The notes beneath the pieces were generated by a model. The model searched no databases. It was not told the origin of the DNA and worked only from the letters and a program-made list of their open reading frames with translations. Of a stretch of DNA of 64,000 bases, positions 1-9,204 are shown one piece after another. The translations under genes and the position numbers were made by a program. Source of the stretch: Parvibaculum sp. (GTDB lineage: Bacteria; Pseudomonadota; Alphaproteobacteria; Parvibaculales; Parvibaculaceae); NCBI RefSeq assembly GCF_030651915.1, contig NZ_JAUSBV010000002.1:200414-264413 (forward strand), given 5' to 3'. Within the stretch, counting starts at the first letter, position 1. The number at the start of each line of letters is the position of its first letter.

Positions 1-1
1 A

Positions 2-433
2 CTGACCCAGTATGTGAAGGATGCTTCGTTCGAGAACCCGAATGCGCCGCAGTCGCTCGGGCCGTCCGAAGAACAGCCCAATATTTCGGTGCGGGTCGAT
101 GTCGGCGTCCAGCGCCTGAGCGACACCGACTATGAAGTCGCGCTGAAGCTCGCGGCCGAGGCCAAGACCAAGGACCGGACGATGTTTCTGGTCGAACTCG
201 ACTATGCGGGTCTCTTCCGGCTGATCAATATTCCGGAGGCCAATCTCGAAGCGGTGCTGGTCGTCGAATGCCCGCGTCAGATCTTCCCCTTCGCGCGACG
301 GATCGTTGCCGACCTGACGCGCGACGGCGGTTATCCGCCACTGATGATCGACCCGATCGACTTTGTCAGTCTCTATCAGCAACGCCGTCAGCAGATGGCA
401 CAGGAGCCGGCCGGCGCCGGTCAGCCCAACTGA
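2..433 (+). CDS. secB: Protein-export chaperone SecB (5' end outside window)
   Basis: SecB is a tetrameric cytosolic chaperone that keeps secretory precursors unfolded and hands them to SecA. The reading frame is open to the left edge, and its first visible codons read LTQYVKDASFENPNAPQ, the conserved block that follows the amino terminus of SecB. The gene is therefore cut by the window and about 10-20 residues are missing. The internal GTG at 14 is not a plausible start because conserved residues precede it. The tail after the conserved core is Gln/Gly/Pro-rich (QQMAQEPAGAGQPN), as is usual for the family. It converges with dnaQ, with only 10 bp between the stops. Confidence 0.95.
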   Translation: MTQYVKDASFENPNAPQSLGPSEEQPNISVRVDVGVQRLSDTDYEVALKLAAEAKTKDRTMFLVELDYAGLFRLINIPEANLEAVLVVECPRQIFPFARRIVADLTRDGGYPPLMIDPIDFVSLYQQRRQQMAQEPAGAGQPN

Positions 434-443
434 TCTTGGCGAA

Positions 444-1142
444 CTAGTTCGTCGACGCCTTCCACAAGGCCTCGCCACGCAGCGCGCCGACAAAGGCGTC
501 GTGCGCGTCGCGCTCGGCGGCGGTCAGACGCGGGGCCAGCGGCTCGGGCCGCGGGCGCGCCTGCGGCTTGACGGCGTCGGTGCCGCTGGCCCGCGCCGCC
601 TCGATCTCGGCCTGCAAGACAAGGCCCGGCTGACGCCCGCCCATCAGCTCCAGATAAACTTCCGCCAGCAATTCCGAGTCGAGCAGCGCGCCGTGTTTTT
701 CACGGCCGGAATTGTCGACATTGAAGCGGCGGCACAGCGCGTCGAGGTTGTTCTGCGCACCGGGAAACCGCCGCCGCGCGATGTCGAGCGTGTCGATGGC
801 GCGCGCCATCGGCAGCGCCGGACGGCCGATCCGCGCCAGTTCGGCATTGATGAAGCCCATGTCGAAGCTTGCATTGTGAATGACCAGCGGATCGTCGCCG
901 ATAAAGGCGAGGAAATCCTCGACCTTGTCGGCAAATTTCGGTTTGCCGCTCAGGAACGATGCCGTCAGGCCGTGAATCTTTTCCGCGCCCGCCGGCATGT
1001 CGCGCTCGGGATCCAGGTAGGTGTGGAAGAATTTTCCGGTCGCCATGTGATTGAACAGCTCAATGCAGCCGAGCTCGACAAGGCGGTGGCCATCCTGCGG
1101 CGAGAGACCGGTGGTTTCGGTGTCGAGAACGATTTCGCGCAT
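444..1142 (-). CDS. dnaQ: DNA polymerase III epsilon subunit, 3'-5' proofreading exonuclease
   Basis: Proofreading subunit of the replicative polymerase, 232 residues. The DEDDh exonuclease motifs are visible: motif I LDTETTGL near residues 5-12, motif II with HNASFD, and the late HGALLDSELLAEVY block that supplies His and Asp. The C-terminal tail (PQARPRPEPLAPRLTAAERDAH) is the low-complexity linker and polymerase-binding part. The open frame runs 28 codons further upstream, but MREIVLDTETTGL is the normal epsilon start, so the ATG at 1142 was chosen. It is the most downstream gene of a leftward block with the VOC gene, coaE, aroE, maf and ppsR. Confidence 0.95.
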   Translation of the reverse strand: MREIVLDTETTGLSPQDGHRLVELGCIELFNHMATGKFFHTYLDPERDMPAGAEKIHGLTASFLSGKPKFADKVEDFLAFIGDDPLVIHNASFDMGFINAELARIGRPALPMARAIDTLDIARRRFPGAQNNLDALCRRFNVDNSGREKHGALLDSELLAEVYLELMGGRQPGLVLQAEIEAARASGTDAVKPQARPRPEPLAPRLTAAERDAHDAFVGALRGEALWKASTN

Positions 1143-1168
1143 CGGACCTCTTCTGCTCCAGCCCGCGG

Positions 1169-1597
1169 TCAGCGTTCGGCGAAACGGAAGGAACCATCCG
1201 CGCCGATGACGCCGCCGGGGTTCCATGCCACTTCCCAGAGATGGCCGTCGGGATCGGAAAAATAGCCGGTATAACCGCCCCAGAAGGCGTCGGAGCCGCG
1301 CCTCATGATCTTGCCGCCGGCCGCTTCGGCCTCGGCAAGCAGCGTGTCGACTTCATCCTTCTCGCGCACATTATGCGCCAGCGCGAAGCCCGAAAAGCCT
1401 TCACCATGCGGCGCCAGATTGGCGTCTTCCGCCAGCGCGTTGCGGCCGAACAGGGCGAAGACAATGCCGCCGCATTGAAAGAAGGCGACCGTCTCGTTGC
1501 TTTGCGGCAGCGCCTGCCAGCCCAGCGTTTCGTAGAATGTCCGCGCGACAGCCAGATTGGCGACACCCAGCGTGATGAGGCTCAGTCTCTGTTCCAT
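1169..1597 (-). CDS. VOC (glyoxalase/bleomycin-resistance) family protein
   Basis: 142-residue protein of the vicinal-oxygen-chelate fold. It starts MEQRLSLITLGVANL and ends its domain with YTGYFSDPDGHLWEVAWNP, the typical second beta-alpha-beta-beta-beta module carrying the metal-ligand Glu. It is probably a small metal-dependent lyase or dioxygenase-like protein, but the family is catalytically diverse and no substrate can be assigned. It lies 22 bp downstream of coaE and 26 bp upstream of dnaQ in the same leftward block, so it is probably cotranscribed. The ATG at 1597 fits the family length. Confidence 0.85.
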   Translation of the reverse strand: MEQRLSLITLGVANLAVARTFYETLGWQALPQSNETVAFFQCGGIVFALFGRNALAEDANLAPHGEGFSGFALAHNVREKDEVDTLLAEAEAAGGKIMRRGSDAFWGGYTGYFSDPDGHLWEVAWNPGGVIGADGSFRFAER

Positions 1598-1619
1598 ATT
1601 CTCATTCTAGACCGCTGCG

Positions 1620-2246
1620 TCAGCTCTTGCCGAGCCTTTCCTTCAATACCTTGCCTTCGCGGCCTTGCAGCGCTTCGACAATCGCTGCGACCTGCGCGCG
1701 CGCGTGCTCGAGACCCTTGTCGCTGTCGACAATGAAGTCGGCGCGGCGGCGCTTTTCGGCATCGGGCACCTGTTTGGCATGGATCGCCGCGAACTTCGCC
1801 TCGTCCATATCGGGCCGCGCCAGCACGCGCGATTTCTGCAGATCGTAGGGCGCCGAGACGACCACGACGATATCGACGCGCGTCTCGCCACCGGTTTCGT
1901 AGAGCAGCGGAATGTCGAGCACCGCCATCTGTTGGCCGGCGGCCAGGTGCTCGCGCAGGAATGCCATCTGCGCCTCGCCGACCAGTGGGTGGACGATCGC
2001 CTCGAGCTTCTTCATTTCCTCGGGCAGGCCGAGCACGCAGCGCGACAGCGCCTTGCGGTCGACCGCATCTTCGACAATGGCGGAAGGGAAGGCGGCGCGG
2101 ATCGGTTCGACCGCCTTGCCGCCCTTCTCATACAACGCATGCACCGCCGCATCGGCGTCATAGACCGGGACACCGAGGGCCCGGAACATTTTCGCGGTTT
2201 CGGATTTTCCCATGCCGATGGAGCCGGTGAGACCGATCAGGAGCAT
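1620..2246 (-). CDS. coaE: Dephospho-CoA kinase
   Basis: Catalyses the last step of coenzyme A synthesis, phosphorylation of the 3'-hydroxyl of dephospho-CoA by ATP. The 208-residue length is normal. The P-loop [11 protein letters not shown] lies at residues 5-15. The VYDADAAVH block, which contacts substrate, follows near residue 28, and [12 protein letters not shown], the conserved lid and base region, lies near residue 110. It sits 11 bp downstream of aroE in a leftward operon-like block, an association found in many alphaproteobacteria. Confidence 0.96.
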   Translation of the reverse strand: MLLIGLTGSIGMGKSETAKMFRALGVPVYDADAAVHALYEKGGKAVEPIRAAFPSAIVEDAVDRKALSRCVLGLPEEMKKLEAIVHPLVGEAQMAFLREHLAAGQQMAVLDIPLLYETGGETRVDIVVVVSAPYDLQKSRVLARPDMDEAKFAAIHAKQVPDAEKRRRADFIVDSDKGLEHARAQVAAIVEALQGREGKVLKERLGKS

Positions 2247-2257
2247 CGTTTCTTCCT

Positions 2258-3097
2258 CTATTTTCCCGCCATGTCGGCCAGCACCAGCGCGCGCAAGGTT
2301 TCCGTCACTTGCGGCCGGACGCCAAACCAGGCCTCGAAACCCGGCACGGCCTGATGCAGCAGCATGCCAAGGCCGTCGACCGTTTGGTGTCCTCTGTCGC
2401 GCGCCCGGCGCAGCAGGCCGGTTTCGAGCGGCGTATAGACAATGTCGGTGACCAGTGCCGTTTTCGGCAGCGGGTCGAGATCGAGTGTGACCTCGCTCTC
2501 GCCCTTCATGCCGAGCGTTGTCGTGTTGACCAGAAGTGCCGCACCCTTCAGCGCCGCTGCTGCGTCCGCGCCGGCATATATGCGCCCGGCCTTGAGACGC
2601 AGATCCCGGACCAGCCCTTCGGCCCGGGCACGGGTCCGGTTGACGATGCGGATTTCGGGGGCGCCCTCGTCTTCGAGCGCCGCGCAGATCGCGCGGGCCG
2701 CGCCGCCGGCGCCAAGAATGACGGCCGGACCTTTGTCGGCATGCCAGCCCGCGGCCCGGTCCTTGAGATTGGCGATGAAGCCATAGCCGTCGGTGTTGCG
2801 GCCTTCGAGGCCTTCCGCCGTCGTCACGATCGTGTTGACCGCTTTCAGCCGCTTCGCAACGGCGTCGTGGCGGGAAAGGGCGGCAAAGGCCGCTTCCTTG
2901 TGCGGGACCGTCACATTGGCGCCGATGAAGCCATGCGCACCGAGCCTCGTCACCGTGGCGGCCAGATCCTCGGGTTTGACGGCCAGGCGTTCATAGACCG
3001 CATCGGCAATCCCGTGCGTCTCGATCCAGTAATTATGGATCAGCGGCGAGCGCGAATGCGCGACGGGCCAGCCTATGACGCATACTTTCCTGATCAT
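2258..3097 (-). CDS. aroE: Shikimate dehydrogenase (NADP+)
   Basis: Reduces 3-dehydroshikimate to shikimate in aromatic amino acid synthesis, 279 residues. The N-terminal substrate domain carries the SRSPLIHN motif near residue 15 and NVTVPHKE with the catalytic Lys near residue 67. The Rossmann domain carries GAGGAARAI near residue 130 and the [12 protein letters not shown]-binding loop. The start codon overlaps the end of maf by 4 bp (ATGA-type arrangement), which indicates translational coupling. Confidence 0.96.
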   Translation of the reverse strand: MIRKVCVIGWPVAHSRSPLIHNYWIETHGIADAVYERLAVKPEDLAATVTRLGAHGFIGANVTVPHKEAAFAALSRHDAVAKRLKAVNTIVTTAEGLEGRNTDGYGFIANLKDRAAGWHADKGPAVILGAGGAARAICAALEDEGAPEIRIVNRTRARAEGLVRDLRLKAGRIYAGADAAAALKGAALLVNTTTLGMKGESEVTLDLDPLPKTALVTDIVYTPLETGLLRRARDRGHQTVDGLGMLLHQAVPGFEAWFGVRPQVTETLRALVLADMAGK

Positions 3098-3702
3098 GGC
3101 GCCGCCGCATGATGACGCCGGAGTTCCGACAGCAGCGGCAGCAGCGGCAATCCGAGAATGGTGAAATAGTCGCCCTCGATATGCTGGAAGAGCTGCACGC
3201 CCGGGCCTTCAAGCTGGTAGCAGCCAACGCTTTTCATCGCCTGCTCGCCGACACGCTCCAGATAGCCGTCGAGAAACGCATCGGTGAAGCCACGCATGGT
3301 CAGGCGCGCCTGTGCCGCATGGCCCCAGACAATGACATCGTTTGCCACCAGCGCAACGCCGCTATGGAGAATATGCGGACGCCCACGCAAGGCCCGCAGA
3401 TTGGCACGCGCTTCGGCCATCGATTTCGGCTTGTCATATCGCTTGCCGTCGCAGGACAGGATCTGGTCGGCGCCGATCACCAACGCGGCAGGGTTGGCGC
3501 GCGACACGGCACGGGCTTTTTCTTCCGCCAGTTTCAGTGCCAGCGCGTCGGTGTCCGTCAACATGTCGCGACCGGCGAATCCGCGCTTCACCGCATCTTC
3601 ATCGAGCCGCGAATCCTCGACATCGAATTCGAGGCCGGCATCTTTCAGAAGCTTGGCGCGCACCGCGCTTGCGGACGCCAGAATGAGGGGTGTTTTGGTC
3701 AT
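3094..3702 (-). CDS. maf: Maf-family nucleotide pyrophosphatase
   Basis: Maf proteins hydrolyse non-canonical or modified nucleoside triphosphates and act as house-cleaning enzymes. The protein has 202 residues. It starts with [20 protein letters not shown], the signature substrate-binding loop (usually ILASxSPRR; here SASAVR). [11 protein letters not shown] and [17 protein letters not shown] follow at the usual spacing. The late segment [29 protein letters not shown] is typical of the YceF subgroup. It lies 5 bp downstream of ppsR and overlaps aroE by 4 bp, so the three genes are almost certainly one transcript. Confidence 0.93.
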   Translation of the reverse strand: MTKTPLILASASAVRAKLLKDAGLEFDVEDSRLDEDAVKRGFAGRDMLTDTDALALKLAEEKARAVSRANPAALVIGADQILSCDGKRYDKPKSMAEARANLRALRGRPHILHSGVALVANDVIVWGHAAQARLTMRGFTDAFLDGYLERVGEQAMKSVGCYQLEGPGVQLFQHIEGDYFTILGLPLLPLLSELRRHHAAAP

Positions 3703-3707
3703 GTCCG

Positions 3708-4532
3708 TCAGCTGGTCTTTTGCCGCTCATTGTAGAGATTGAGTACCGCCGCCGCCGTTTCCTCGATCGAGCGGCGCGTCACATCGATGACCGGCCAGCC
3801 GTTGCGGGCAAAGAGCTTGCGCGCGAAGGCGACCTCCTCGGCCACGACCTCCGGTTCGACATAATCGGTGTCGGCCTTCTCGTGCAGCGAAAGCAGCCTG
3901 TTCTTGCGGATTTGCACCAGGCGATCGGGACTGGTCGTCAGACCGACGATCAACGGGTGATCGGCGGTTTCGAGATCGGGCGGCAACATGGCACCAGGGA
4001 CGATCGGGATATTGGCCGCCTTGATGCCGCGATTGGCCAGATAGATACAGGTCGGCGTCTTCGAGGTACGGCTGACGCCGAGCAGGATGATGTCGGCCTC
4101 GTTGAGATCGCCCCCCGACTGGCCGTCATCATGGGCCATGGTGAAGTTGAGTGCGGTGATGCGGCCGAAATATTCGGCGTCCATGATGTGCTGGGAGCCG
4201 GGCTTGTGCGAGCTCTCCTTGCCGAGATACTGGCCGAGCGCCTGCATAGCCGGGTCGAGGACCGAGATACAGGGCGATTGCAGCTCGCGGCAGCGCCGCT
4301 CGAGACGGTCGCGCAGTTCCTCATTGACCATCGTGAACATCACAATGCCCGGCGCAGCCTCGATCTCGCCGAGCACGCGCTCAAGCTGTTTGGGTCCGCG
4401 CACCAGCGCATAGACATGTTCGACCGGGCGGGCATCCTCATATTGCGCGCAGGCGGCGCGCGCCACCGTATTCAGCGTTTCGCCGGTGGCATCGGAGACC
4501 AGATGCAGATGGAAGACACGCTTGCCGCTCAT
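3708..4532 (-). CDS. ppsR: Pyruvate, phosphate dikinase regulatory protein / kinase-pyrophosphorylase (DUF299)
   Basis: Bifunctional ADP-dependent kinase and Pi-dependent pyrophosphorylase that controls PEP synthase or pyruvate phosphate dikinase. The protein has 274 residues. The N-terminal HLHLVSDATGETL is the family hallmark, and the P-loop-like GVSRTSKTPTCIYLANRG lies near residues 150-167. The frame stays open 166 codons further upstream, but nothing there resembles the family, so the ATG of MSGKRVFHLHL at 4532 was chosen. It is the first gene of the leftward block and borders the candidate origin. In Caulobacter and Rickettsia a conserved leftward gene likewise lies across the origin from hemE. 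Confidence 0.93.
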   Translation of the reverse strand: MSGKRVFHLHLVSDATGETLNTVARAACAQYEDARPVEHVYALVRGPKQLERVLGEIEAAPGIVMFTMVNEELRDRLERRCRELQSPCISVLDPAMQALGQYLGKESSHKPGSQHIMDAEYFGRITALNFTMAHDDGQSGGDLNEADIILLGVSRTSKTPTCIYLANRGIKAANIPIVPGAMLPPDLETADHPLIVGLTTSPDRLVQIRKNRLLSLHEKADTDYVEPEVVAEEVAFARKLFARNGWPVIDVTRRSIEETAAAVLNLYNERQKTS

Positions 4533-5081
4533 CGATGTTCCGTTTTTGGTTGTCGTCTTGGCAGCCCCCCGGGACGGCGCGGCAAAGGTATCGACGGCAT
4601 GTGAGCCGCGCCATTTCTTTTTGTGCAGCAGCCATAACGGCCAGGCATGATGTTGTCGTCCTGCCTGTGGATCGGTGTGATTAACGGGTGTAAGTGAGGC
4701 TTTCGCGGCAAGCCCTACACGGTCATACCCGTGTTTCGTTTTCGCTCCCCGGTATCGTACCCCGGTGCGGAAAACCGGCGCTCTGCTTTGCAAAACGGGT
4801 ATGACCGGCCGGTCGGAGGATCGGGATGACGTTATCCCCACTATTAACGTCTTGCATACCGAATTGGCTCCACAGCCTATCTCCTTGGCAGTAAAGGCGC
4901 GGCGGTTTGCCGGGCTGTAATTTGTCACAGCCTGTGGCATGAAAGGCGGGTTGTGGCGGTTGGTGCCGGCGCCGTCCCGGATCTGTGGACAAATTCGTGG
5001 GAACATTTGATCCCCGGCATTCACAGGCATCCTTCACTATCCACTACTTTTAAGATTCTTGAATCGTAGGAGAAAGAACGG
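4533..5081. other. oriC: Candidate chromosomal replication origin (oriC)
   Basis: This is a 549-bp gene-free gap between divergent ppsR and hemE, the position of the Caulobacter origin. DnaA-box-like 9-mers seen by eye are TGTGGACAA at 4984-4992 (one mismatch to TTATCCACA on the minus strand), TTATCCCCA at 4832-4840 (one mismatch), TGTGGATCG at 4666-4674 (resembles a Caulobacter G-box), TTTGTCACA at 4921-4929 and CTATCCACT at 5037-5045. A long dyad lies at 4720-4807. The end next to hemE is comparatively AT-rich. Assignment rests on context and boxes; GC skew was not measured. The promoters of hemE and ppsR must also lie here. Confidence 0.7.
4720..4807. repeat. Inverted repeat (13-bp perfect arms) in the candidate origin
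   Basis: CGGTCATACCCGT at 4720-4732 is repeated in inverted form as ACGGGTATGACCG at 4795-4807, with 62 bp between. Inside the loop a second pair, GTTTTC at 4738-4743 and GAAAAC at 4770-4775, and a small GGTA-TCG-TACC dyad at 4751-4761 could extend a cruciform. It may be a protein-binding or structural element of the origin. Confidence 0.8.
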
Positions 5082-6134
5082 GTGAAAGCACCCAGCGCAG
5101 ATCAAAAGCGGCTTCTGAAAGCATTGCGGCGAGAGCCCGTCGATCGCGTCCCTCTCTGGCTGATGCGGCAGGCCGGACGCTATCTGCCGGAGTACCGGAA
5201 GGTGCGGGCCAAGGCCGGCGGTTTCCTCGATCTTTGCTACACGCCGGACTTTGCCGAGGAAGTGACCTTGCAGCCGATCCGCCGCTATGGCTTCGATGCA
5301 TCGATCCTGTTTTCGGATATTCTCGTGGTCCCGGATGCCCTGGGTCAGGCTGTTGCTTTCAAGGAAGGCGAGGGGCCGGTGCTTGAGCCGATCACGCATG
5401 CCGACGGTGTTGCGGCGCTGAAACCGGTTGTGGCTATCCGCGAGAAGCTTCAGCCCGTCTACGAGACCGTGCGGCGCTTGCGGGTGAGCCTGCCTGTGGA
5501 AACGACGCTGATCGGCTTTGCCGGCGCGCCCTGGACGGTGGCGACCTATATGGTCGGCGGTCGAGGCTCGCCCGACCAGGCGGCGGCGAAGGCGTGGGCT
5601 TACAAGGCGCCGGATGAATTTCAGAAGCTGATCGATCTTCTGATCGCTGCCACCATCGAACATCTCTCGGCACAGGTCGAGGCGGGCGTCGAAGTGGTGC
5701 AACTCTTCGACACCTGGGCAGGCTCGCTGCCGGAACTCTCCTTCGAGCGCTTCGCCCTCAAGCCGATGATCGAAATCCGCGCCGCGTTGAAGCAGCGCTT
5801 TCCGGATTTGCCGGTGATCGGCTTTCCGCGCGGCGCCGGGCCGATGACGGCGAATTACTTCCACCAGACCAAGCTTGATGCGCTGAGCCTCGACACCGCA
5901 ATGTCGCCGCGCTGGGCGCGCGACAATCTGCAAAGTATCGGTTGCCTTCAGGGCAATCTCGATCCCTTGCTGCTGGTCGCGGGCGGGCCGGAAATGCGGC
6001 GGCAGGCGCTGGCCATTCTCGACACGCTCGGGCGGGGGCCGTTCATTTTCAATCTCGGACACGGCATCGTGCCGCAAACGCCGCCCGAACATGTGGCGGA
6101 GCTGGTCGAGATCGTGCGAGGCTGGCGGCCATGA
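5082..6134 (+). CDS. hemE: Uroporphyrinogen decarboxylase
   Basis: Removes the four acetate carboxyls of uroporphyrinogen III to give coproporphyrinogen III in haem synthesis. The protein has 350 residues. The conserved PLWLMRQAGRYLPEYR block with the substrate-binding arginines is at residues 23-38. FSDILVVPDALG lies near residue 77, GFAGAPWTVATYMVGG near residue 146, and the GNLDP motif near residue 291. The start is GTG, preceded by a good AGGAGA ribosome site about 8 bp away. Its stop overlaps the hemH start (ATGA), so hemE-hemH-hemJ form a coupled operon leading away from the candidate origin. Confidence 0.97.
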   Translation: MKAPSADQKRLLKALRREPVDRVPLWLMRQAGRYLPEYRKVRAKAGGFLDLCYTPDFAEEVTLQPIRRYGFDASILFSDILVVPDALGQAVAFKEGEGPVLEPITHADGVAALKPVVAIREKLQPVYETVRRLRVSLPVETTLIGFAGAPWTVATYMVGGRGSPDQAAAKAWAYKAPDEFQKLIDLLIAATIEHLSAQVEAGVEVVQLFDTWAGSLPELSFERFALKPMIEIRAALKQRFPDLPVIGFPRGAGPMTANYFHQTKLDALSLDTAMSPRWARDNLQSIGCLQGNLDPLLLVAGGPEMRRQALAILDTLGRGPFIFNLGHGIVPQTPPEHVAELVEIVRGWRP

Positions 6135-7168
6135 CGCGCAAGGTTGCCATCGTGCTTTTCAATCTCGGCGGTCCCGACCGGCCGGAAGCGGTCGAACCTT
6201 TCCTGTTCAACCTGTTCAGCGATCCGGCCATTATCCGGGTGCCGCAACCTTTTCGTTGGCTGATTGCGAAGCTGGTCTCGAAGCGGCGTGCGCCGGTGGC
6301 GCAGAAAATTTATGCCGAGATCGGCGGCGGTTCGCCGCTGGTGCCGCTGACCGAGGCACAGGGACGGGCGCTTGAGGGGGCCTTAGCCAGTGGCGAGTCC
6401 GTGTATCGTTGTTTCCTCGCCATGCGCTATTGGCATCCTTTCGCCGATGAAGCGGTTGCAGCCGTTGCAGCCTGGGGCGCCGATGAAATCGTGCTGCTGC
6501 CGCTCTATCCGCAATATTCGACGACGACGACTGAATCGTCGTTGAAGGATTGGGATCTTGCGGCAAAGGCTGCTGGTCTTGCCTTACCGGCAAAAGCCGT
6601 TTGTTGTTACCCAACCGAAGATGGTTTCATTGCCGCTCATGCGGCACTGCTTGGCGAAGCGCTTCAGAAAGCCGGCACGACGGAAAATCTCCGGGTGCTG
6701 TTTTCAGCCCATGGCTTGCCGAAGAAGATCGTCGATGGCGGCGATCCCTATCAGGCCCAGGTCGAACAGAGCTGTGCGGCCATCGTCGCCAAACTCGGTC
6801 AGCCGGATCTCGACTGGGTGACCTGCTATCAAAGCCGGGTCGGTCCGCTTGAATGGATCGGACCTTCGACCGAGGCAGAAATCGGGCGCGCCGGCGCCGA
6901 GGGCAAGCGGTTGATCGTGGTGCCGGTCGCTTTCGTGTCCGAACATTCCGAAACGCTGGTCGAGCTCGACATCGAATATGCGAAACTCGCCGCCGAAAGC
7001 GGCGTTCCGGCCTATAACCGCGTGCCGGCACTGGGCGTTCATCCCGATTTCATCGCCGCGCTGGCCGGCCTTGTGCGGGCGGCGCGGTCGGAACGCGAAA
7101 TTCTCTGCCCGGAAGAGGCGGCGGGGTATCCCTGCACCGCGAAGCTCAGACTCGAGATGGTGGCCTGA
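6131..7168 (+). CDS. hemH: Ferrochelatase
   Basis: Inserts Fe2+ into protoporphyrin IX, the final step of haem b synthesis. The protein has 345 residues. FNLGGPDRPEAVEPFLFNLFSD is the characteristic N-terminus. PLYPQYSTTTTESS lies near residue 120. SAHGLPKKIVDGGDPY with the catalytic His lies near residue 195, and CYQSRVGPLEWIGPST and VPVAFVSEHSETLVELDIEY follow. The upstream part of the open frame belongs to hemE sequence, so the ATG at 6131 overlapping the hemE stop was chosen. Its own stop overlaps the start of hemJ. Confidence 0.97.
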   Translation: MTRKVAIVLFNLGGPDRPEAVEPFLFNLFSDPAIIRVPQPFRWLIAKLVSKRRAPVAQKIYAEIGGGSPLVPLTEAQGRALEGALASGESVYRCFLAMRYWHPFADEAVAAVAAWGADEIVLLPLYPQYSTTTTESSLKDWDLAAKAAGLALPAKAVCCYPTEDGFIAAHAALLGEALQKAGTTENLRVLFSAHGLPKKIVDGGDPYQAQVEQSCAAIVAKLGQPDLDWVTCYQSRVGPLEWIGPSTEAEIGRAGAEGKRLIVVPVAFVSEHSETLVELDIEYAKLAAESGVPAYNRVPALGVHPDFIAALAGLVRAARSEREILCPEEAAGYPCTAKLRLEMVA

Positions 7169-7611
7169 TGGATTTCCTCGCCGGCTACTATGTCTGGATC
7201 AAGGCGCTCCACATCATCTCGGTGATCTTCTGGATGGCGGGCATGGCCTATCTGCCGCGGCTTTTCGTCTATCACGCCGAGAGCGCGCCTGGCTCCGACA
7301 AGTCCGAGACCTTCAAGATCATGGAGCGGCGTCTGCTGCGCGGGATCATCAACCCGGCGATGATCGCAACCTTCGTCTTCGGCATCGCGATGCTGGCCCT
7401 CAATCCGGGGCTCATCTGGGATGTCTGGATGCAGGCAAAGCTCGTCCTGATCGTCGTGATGTCCGGCTTGCACGGCATGTTTTCGCGCTGGCGCAAGCAA
7501 TTCGAACGCGACGAAAACAGCCGCGATGCGCGGTTTTACCGGATCGTCAACGAGGCGCCGCCGGTTCTGGTCATTTTCATCGTGTTGCTGGCGGTGGCGA
7601 AGCCGTTCTAG
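7168..7611 (+). CDS. hemJ: Protoporphyrinogen oxidase HemJ
   Basis: A 147-residue integral membrane protein of the UPF0093 family. HemJ oxidises protoporphyrinogen IX to protoporphyrin IX in bacteria lacking HemG and HemY. It has four hydrophobic segments: YYVWIKALHIISVIFWMAGMAY with the conserved His, residues near 63-80, KLVLIVVMSGLHGMF with a second conserved His, and a C-terminal VLVIFIVLLAVAKPF. The start overlaps the hemH stop by one base (TGATG), so it is translationally coupled. Placement directly after ferrochelatase supports the haem role. The alternative label CopD-family copper protein is less likely. Confidence 0.9.
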   Translation: MDFLAGYYVWIKALHIISVIFWMAGMAYLPRLFVYHAESAPGSDKSETFKIMERRLLRGIINPAMIATFVFGIAMLALNPGLIWDVWMQAKLVLIVVMSGLHGMFSRWRKQFERDENSRDARFYRIVNEAPPVLVIFIVLLAVAKPF

Positions 7612-7935
7612 GGACAACGCCGGCGCCGGCACCAATTTCCGTTGAAATTCTGTGCGGTTGGTCTTATATCGATGCCAAGCCGGATTTCTTCCGGCGGCCT
7701 TCTTTCAAGTCCTTTCCCGGCCCAAGCCCTCGATCGGCGGCGGCCAGAAGACCGTGCACAAGGCCCAAAATCCGCAAGGGTCAGCCCTTCTCGTGCGACG
7801 GCGGAGAGAGCGAAGGCCTGCTTTCCCAACAGATAATCATCCCGACGACCCCCTTCCGCCCTTCAAGTTCCGCCCGTCTCCCGGCCCAAAAAGCGGCCCC
7901 CGGCGGCAACTCCCAGAGAAAGACCTTTCAAGCCG
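7612..7935 (+). promoter_or_regulatory. rho leader region with sigma-70-like promoter
   Basis: This is 324 bp without a gene between hemJ and rho. A good promoter match is TTGAAA (7642-7647), a 17-bp spacer, and TATATC (7665-7670), which would give an untranslated leader of about 260 nt before rho. Long leaders that allow Rho to terminate its own transcript are known in other bacteria, so autoregulation is a reasonable inference here. No conserved leader peptide or riboswitch was recognised. Confidence 0.55.
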
Positions 7936-9201
7936 ATGACGCAGATCAAGCTGCAGGACCTCAAGGCCAAATCGCCAACCGATCTTCTGGCGCTGGCCGA
8001 GGAACTCGAAGTCGAGAATGCCTCGACGCTCCGGACGCAGGACATGATGTTCGCGATCCTGAAGCAATATGCCGAACAGAATATCGACATTATCGGCGAA
8101 GGCGTGGTCGAGGTGCTGCCGGACGGCTTCGGCTTCCTGCGCTCGCCGGAAGCCAATTACCTGCCGGGGCCCGACGACATCTACGTCTCGCCCTCACAGA
8201 TCCGGCGCTTTTCGCTCCGCACCGGCGACACGGTCGAAGGGGAGATCCGCAGCCCCAAGGATGGCGAGCGCTATTTTGCCCTGCTGAAAGTTTCGACGGT
8301 CAATTTCGAGAGCCCCGACAAGGCCCGCCACAAGGTTCATTTCGACAATCTGACGCCGCTCTATCCCGACGAAAAGCTCGAGATGGAAGTCGACGATCCG
8401 ACGCTGAAAGACCGGTCGTGCCGCATCATCGATATCGTGGCGCCGCTCGGCAAAGGCCAGCGCGGATTGATTGTCGCGCCGCCGCGCACCGGCAAGACGG
8501 TGCTGCTGCAGAACATCGCCCATTCGATCACGACCAATCATCCCGATTGCTATCTGATCGTGCTCCTGATCGACGAACGGCCGGAAGAAGTCACCGACAT
8601 GCAGCGCTCGGTGAAGGGCGAGGTCATTTCCTCGACCTTCGACGAACCGGCGACCCGCCATGTCCAGGTCGCTGAAATGGTCATCGAAAAGGCCAAGCGC
8701 CTGGTCGAGCACGGCCGCGACGTCGTCATCCTGCTCGACTCGATCACCCGTCTCGGCCGCGCCTACAACACAGTCGTACCCTCATCCGGCAAGGTGCTGA
8801 CCGGCGGTGTCGACGCCAATGCGCTGCAGCGCCCGAAGCGCTTCTTCGGCGCGGCGCGCAATATCGAGGAAGGCGGCTCGCTGACCATCATCGCGACGGC
8901 GCTGATCGATACCGGCTCGCGCATGGACGAAGTCATCTTCGAGGAGTTCAAGGGCACCGGTAACTCGGAAATCATTCTCGACCGCAAGGTCGCCGACAAG
9001 CGCGTCTTCCCGGCGATCGACATTCTGAAGTCGGGCACCCGCAAGGAAGAGCTGCTGGTCGAGAAGGGTCAGCTGTCGAAAATGTATGTGCTGCGCCGCA
9101 TCCTCAATCCGATGGGCACGGTCGATGCCATCGAGTTCCTGCTCGACAAGCTCAAGCAGACCAAGAACAACGGCGAGTTCTTCGACTCGATGAACACCTG
9201 A
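7936..9201 (+). CDS. rho: Transcription termination factor Rho
   Basis: Hexameric RNA-dependent ATPase that terminates transcription. The 421-residue length is normal. The N-terminal helix bundle and the cold-shock-like RNA-binding domain ([29 protein letters not shown]) come first. The ATPase domain carries Walker A APPRTGKT near residues 180-187 and Walker [17 protein letters not shown] near residue 262. [27 protein letters not shown] forms the Q and R loops. The start ATG follows a weak AGAGAAAG ribosome site. The gene converges with the GFA gene, only 3 bp apart, with no stem-loop terminator visible between them. Confidence 0.97.
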   Translation: MTQIKLQDLKAKSPTDLLALAEELEVENASTLRTQDMMFAILKQYAEQNIDIIGEGVVEVLPDGFGFLRSPEANYLPGPDDIYVSPSQIRRFSLRTGDTVEGEIRSPKDGERYFALLKVSTVNFESPDKARHKVHFDNLTPLYPDEKLEMEVDDPTLKDRSCRIIDIVAPLGKGQRGLIVAPPRTGKTVLLQNIAHSITTNHPDCYLIVLLIDERPEEVTDMQRSVKGEVISSTFDEPATRHVQVAEMVIEKAKRLVEHGRDVVILLDSITRLGRAYNTVVPSSGKVLTGGVDANALQRPKRFFGAARNIEEGGSLTIIATALIDTGSRMDEVIFEEFKGTGNSEIILDRKVADKRVFPAIDILKSGTRKEELLVEKGQLSKMYVLRRILNPMGTVDAIEFLLDKLKQTKNNGEFFDSMNT

Positions 9202-9204
9202 GGC

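Noticed and set aside
363-1265. Long plus-strand frame across dnaQ
   Set aside because: Shadow of dnaQ in GC-rich DNA; no conserved motif in it.
4533-5030. Upstream extension of the ppsR frame (166 codons)
   Set aside because: It has no resemblance to the family, overlaps the candidate origin, and the conserved start MSGKRVFHLHLVSD is clear.
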